NCBI GenBank assembly: GCA_958403395.1
Contig: CATXXF010000038.1
Span: 1 to 17,737, forward strand
Direction of reading: 5' to 3'
Origin: an uncultured Collinsella sp.
GTDB lineage: Bacteria; Actinomycetota; Coriobacteriia; Coriobacteriales; Coriobacteriaceae
Length of the DNA: 17,737 nt
Shown here in pieces: positions 16,233 to 17,737 of the stretch; the first letter of the stretch is position 1; the number at the start of each line of letters is the position of its first letter. Both the position numbers and the translations under genes were made by a program. Below the pieces are notes generated by a model. It was not told where the DNA came from. It saw nothing but the letters and a program-made list of their open reading frames with translations, and ran no database searches.

Positions 16233-16263
16233 TTGACATTAACCCCGCTTTAACGGGTACCAT
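16233..16263 (+). promoter_or_regulatory. Candidate promoter of the DUF362 gene
   Basis: A perfect TTGACA (16233-16238) is followed after 19 bases by TACCAT (16258-16263). The spacer is longer than the usual 17, so the -10 assignment is uncertain. It lies about 45-70 bases before the ATG at 16307 and is preceded by the end of the upstream operon. Confidence 0.5.
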
Positions 16264-16306
16264 CCTCTTATGTCTGTAACGCCATATAGACCGAGGGGAT
16301 ATATCT

Positions 16307-17512
16307 ATGACCGCAACTGCACCCGCAGCACCCGCTAAGGTGTACTTCACCAACCTGCGCACGCATGCTCGCGAGAGCCAGCTCGACAAGCTCAAGCGCC
16401 TCATACGTCACGCCGGTATCGAGCAGATCGACTTTGAGAACAAGTTCGTCGCTATCAAGATTCACTTTGGCGAGCTGGGCAATCTGAGCTTTTTGCGCCC
16501 CAACTACGCCCGCGCCGTCGCGGATGTCGTGAAGGAGCTGGGCGGCAAGCCCTTCCTCACCGACTGCAACACGCTCTACGTCGGTAGCCGCAAAAACGCG
16601 CTCGAGCACATCGACACCGCTTATCAGAACGGCTTTACCCCGTATGCCACGGGCTGCCAGATCATCATCGCCGACGGCCTCAAGGGTACCGACGAGGCGC
16701 TCGTCCCGGTCGAGGGCGGCGAGTACGTGCACGAGGCCAAGATCGGCCAGGCACTCATGGACGCCGATATTGTGATCAGCCTCACCCACTTTAAAGGCCA
16801 TGAGCAGGCCGGCTTTGGCGGCGCCATGAAGAACCTGGGCATGGGCGGCGGCAGCCGTGCCGGCAAGATGGAGCAGCATGCCGCCGGCAAGCCGAACGTC
16901 GCGACCGAGCACTGCGTTGGCTGCCATGCCTGCGAGAAAATCTGCGCGCACAACGCTATCTCGTTCGACGACACCCGCGAGCGCGAGCTTGCCAACGGCG
17001 CTACTCGCACGGTGCACGTGGCTGCCATCGACCACGATCGCTGCGTGGGCTGCGGCCGCTGCATCGGCGTGTGCAACCAGGACGCCATCAAGCCCGGCTA
17101 TGAAGCCGCGGCCGACGTGCTCAACTGCAAGATCGCCGAGTACACCAAGGCCGTCGTCGACGGCCGCCCGAACTTCCATATCTCGCTTGCCATGGATATC
17201 AGCCCCAACTGCGATTGCCATCCCGAAAACGACACGCCTATCGTCAACGACATCGGCATGTTCGCGAGCTTCGACCCGGTCGCCATCGACCAGGCCTGCG
17301 CCGATGCCGTCATGGCATCCGAGCCGCTGCCCAACACCGAGCTCACCGATAGCGCGGCCAAGATGGAGCACAATCACGAGCATCTGGAGGGCGAGCAGGC
17401 GCGCGACCCCTTCTGCATCACGCATCCCGACACCGACTGGCGCGCGTGCATCGCGCACGCCGAAAAAATCGGCCTGGGCACGAGCGAGTACGAGCTCATC
17501 GAGGTCAAGTAG
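16307..17512 (+). CDS. DUF362-domain iron-sulfur protein with two [4Fe-4S] motifs
   Basis: A 401-residue protein. Residues about 6-195 and 270-345 form a DUF362-type fold, with KIHFGELGNLSFLRP, LTDCNTLYVGSRK, SLTHFKGHEQAGFGGAMKNLGMG and a C-terminal FASFDPVAIDQA segment. Inserted between them is a bacterial ferredoxin pair: C203, C206, C209, C213 and C246, C249, C252, C256. There is no signal peptide, so it should be cytoplasmic. The family's reaction is not established; an electron-transfer or ferredoxin-linked role is inferred from the clusters. GAGGGG (16293-16298) precedes the ATG by eight bases. It is transcribed alone, with its own candidate promoter and terminator. Confidence 0.92.
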   Translation: MTATAPAAPAKVYFTNLRTHARESQLDKLKRLIRHAGIEQIDFENKFVAIKIHFGELGNLSFLRPNYARAVADVVKELGGKPFLTDCNTLYVGSRKNALEHIDTAYQNGFTPYATGCQIIIADGLKGTDEALVPVEGGEYVHEAKIGQALMDADIVISLTHFKGHEQAGFGGAMKNLGMGGGSRAGKMEQHAAGKPNVATEHCVGCHACEKICAHNAISFDDTRERELANGATRTVHVAAIDHDRCVGCGRCIGVCNQDAIKPGYEAAADVLNCKIAEYTKAVVDGRPNFHISLAMDISPNCDCHPENDTPIVNDIGMFASFDPVAIDQACADAVMASEPLPNTELTDSAAKMEHNHEHLEGEQARDPFCITHPDTDWRACIAHAEKIGLGTSEYELIEVK

Positions 17513-17559
17513 CGCCTAGCTATTGGACAAAACAAGCGCATTTGTAGCGCAACGTTAGC

Positions 17560-17598
17560 AAAAGCCGCCCGTGAGCACAGCGCCCACGGGCGGCTTTT
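17560..17598 (+). terminator. Strong intrinsic terminator after the DUF362 gene
   Basis: AAAAGCCGCCCGTG (17560-17573) pairs perfectly with CACGGGCGGCTTTT (17585-17598) around an 11-base loop. The A-rich left and T-rich right arms make it usable in both directions. Confidence 0.9.
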
Positions 17599-17626
17599 CG
17601 GAAGTGGGGTGAAAAATCGAATACCG

Positions 17627-17690
17627 CCGACCACAAACCGTTTTTTGGCAACAAAACCCCTGATAAATTGTTGGTAAAACTGTGGTCTGG
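17627..17690. repeat. Non-coding hairpin resembling the 6.7-7.1 kb repeat element
   Basis: CCGACCACA (17627-17635) pairs with TGTGGTCTGG (17681-17690) with one bulge, the same outer-arm design as CCGACCATA/TATGGTCAGG in copy 1 near 6757-6835. An AACAAAACC tract lies inside, as in copy 1. The head motif is absent. The rest of the window end (17599-17626 and 17691-17737) shows no gene. Confidence 0.4.
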
Positions 17691-17737
17691 TTGGGCTTCC
17701 CGCGATTTTCCCCGCACTTTCGAAAACAGGGGGTCAG

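Overview
This window is GC-rich, densely coding bacterial DNA. It looks like a strictly anaerobic, fermentative actinobacterium of the Coriobacteriia, most like a gut Collinsella. That assignment is an inference from codon and base composition, the Ech-type hydrogenase operon, actinobacterial ABC/two-component gene styles and the short GGGGAC-type intergenic repeats; no rRNA or marker gene is present to confirm it.

Layout. Positions 1-384 are an AT-rich non-coding stretch with repeats and a probable promoter, leading into a small tandem helix-turn-helix protein (385-789) that ends at a clear terminator. Positions 966-6622 form one tight plus-strand operon for a membrane-bound, energy-converting group 4 [NiFe] hydrogenase of the Ech type. 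It encodes a fused antiporter-like plus NuoH-like membrane subunit, the small electron-transfer subunit, a NuoC-like subunit, the NiFe-binding large subunit and a 2x[4Fe-4S] ferredoxin-like subunit. Together these should pass electrons from reduced ferredoxin to protons, making H2 while moving ions across the membrane, or run in reverse. Neither a formate dehydrogenase nor hyp maturation genes are in view.

Positions 6623-7180 hold a non-coding region of imperfect direct and inverted repeats bounded by 23-bp inverted repeats. Next, on the minus strand, come a NarL/LuxR-type response regulator (7181-7810) and its DesK/NarX-like histidine kinase (7807-8952), overlapping by four bases. Divergent from them, 9164-12491 encodes an ABC-2 exporter (one ATPase, two permeases), the likely regulatory target of the pair.

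Positions 12492-12796 are an intergenic block of GGGGAC-centred repeats in both orientations, followed by a palindrome that may be an operator. Positions 12797-16197 encode a second, unrelated exporter of the MacB/FtsX class (ATPase plus an 888-residue permease). A 20-bp perfect copy of one repeat unit lies on each side of this cassette. After a promoter-like sequence, 16307-17512 encodes a DUF362 protein with two [4Fe-4S] motifs, closed by a strong terminator (17560-17598). The window ends in a non-coding hairpin that resembles those at 6.7-7.1 kb.

The best candidates for undescribed biology are the hydrogenase architecture (membrane-subunit fusion, absent C-terminal maturation peptide, oppositely charged tails on two subunits) and the two families of intergenic repeats.
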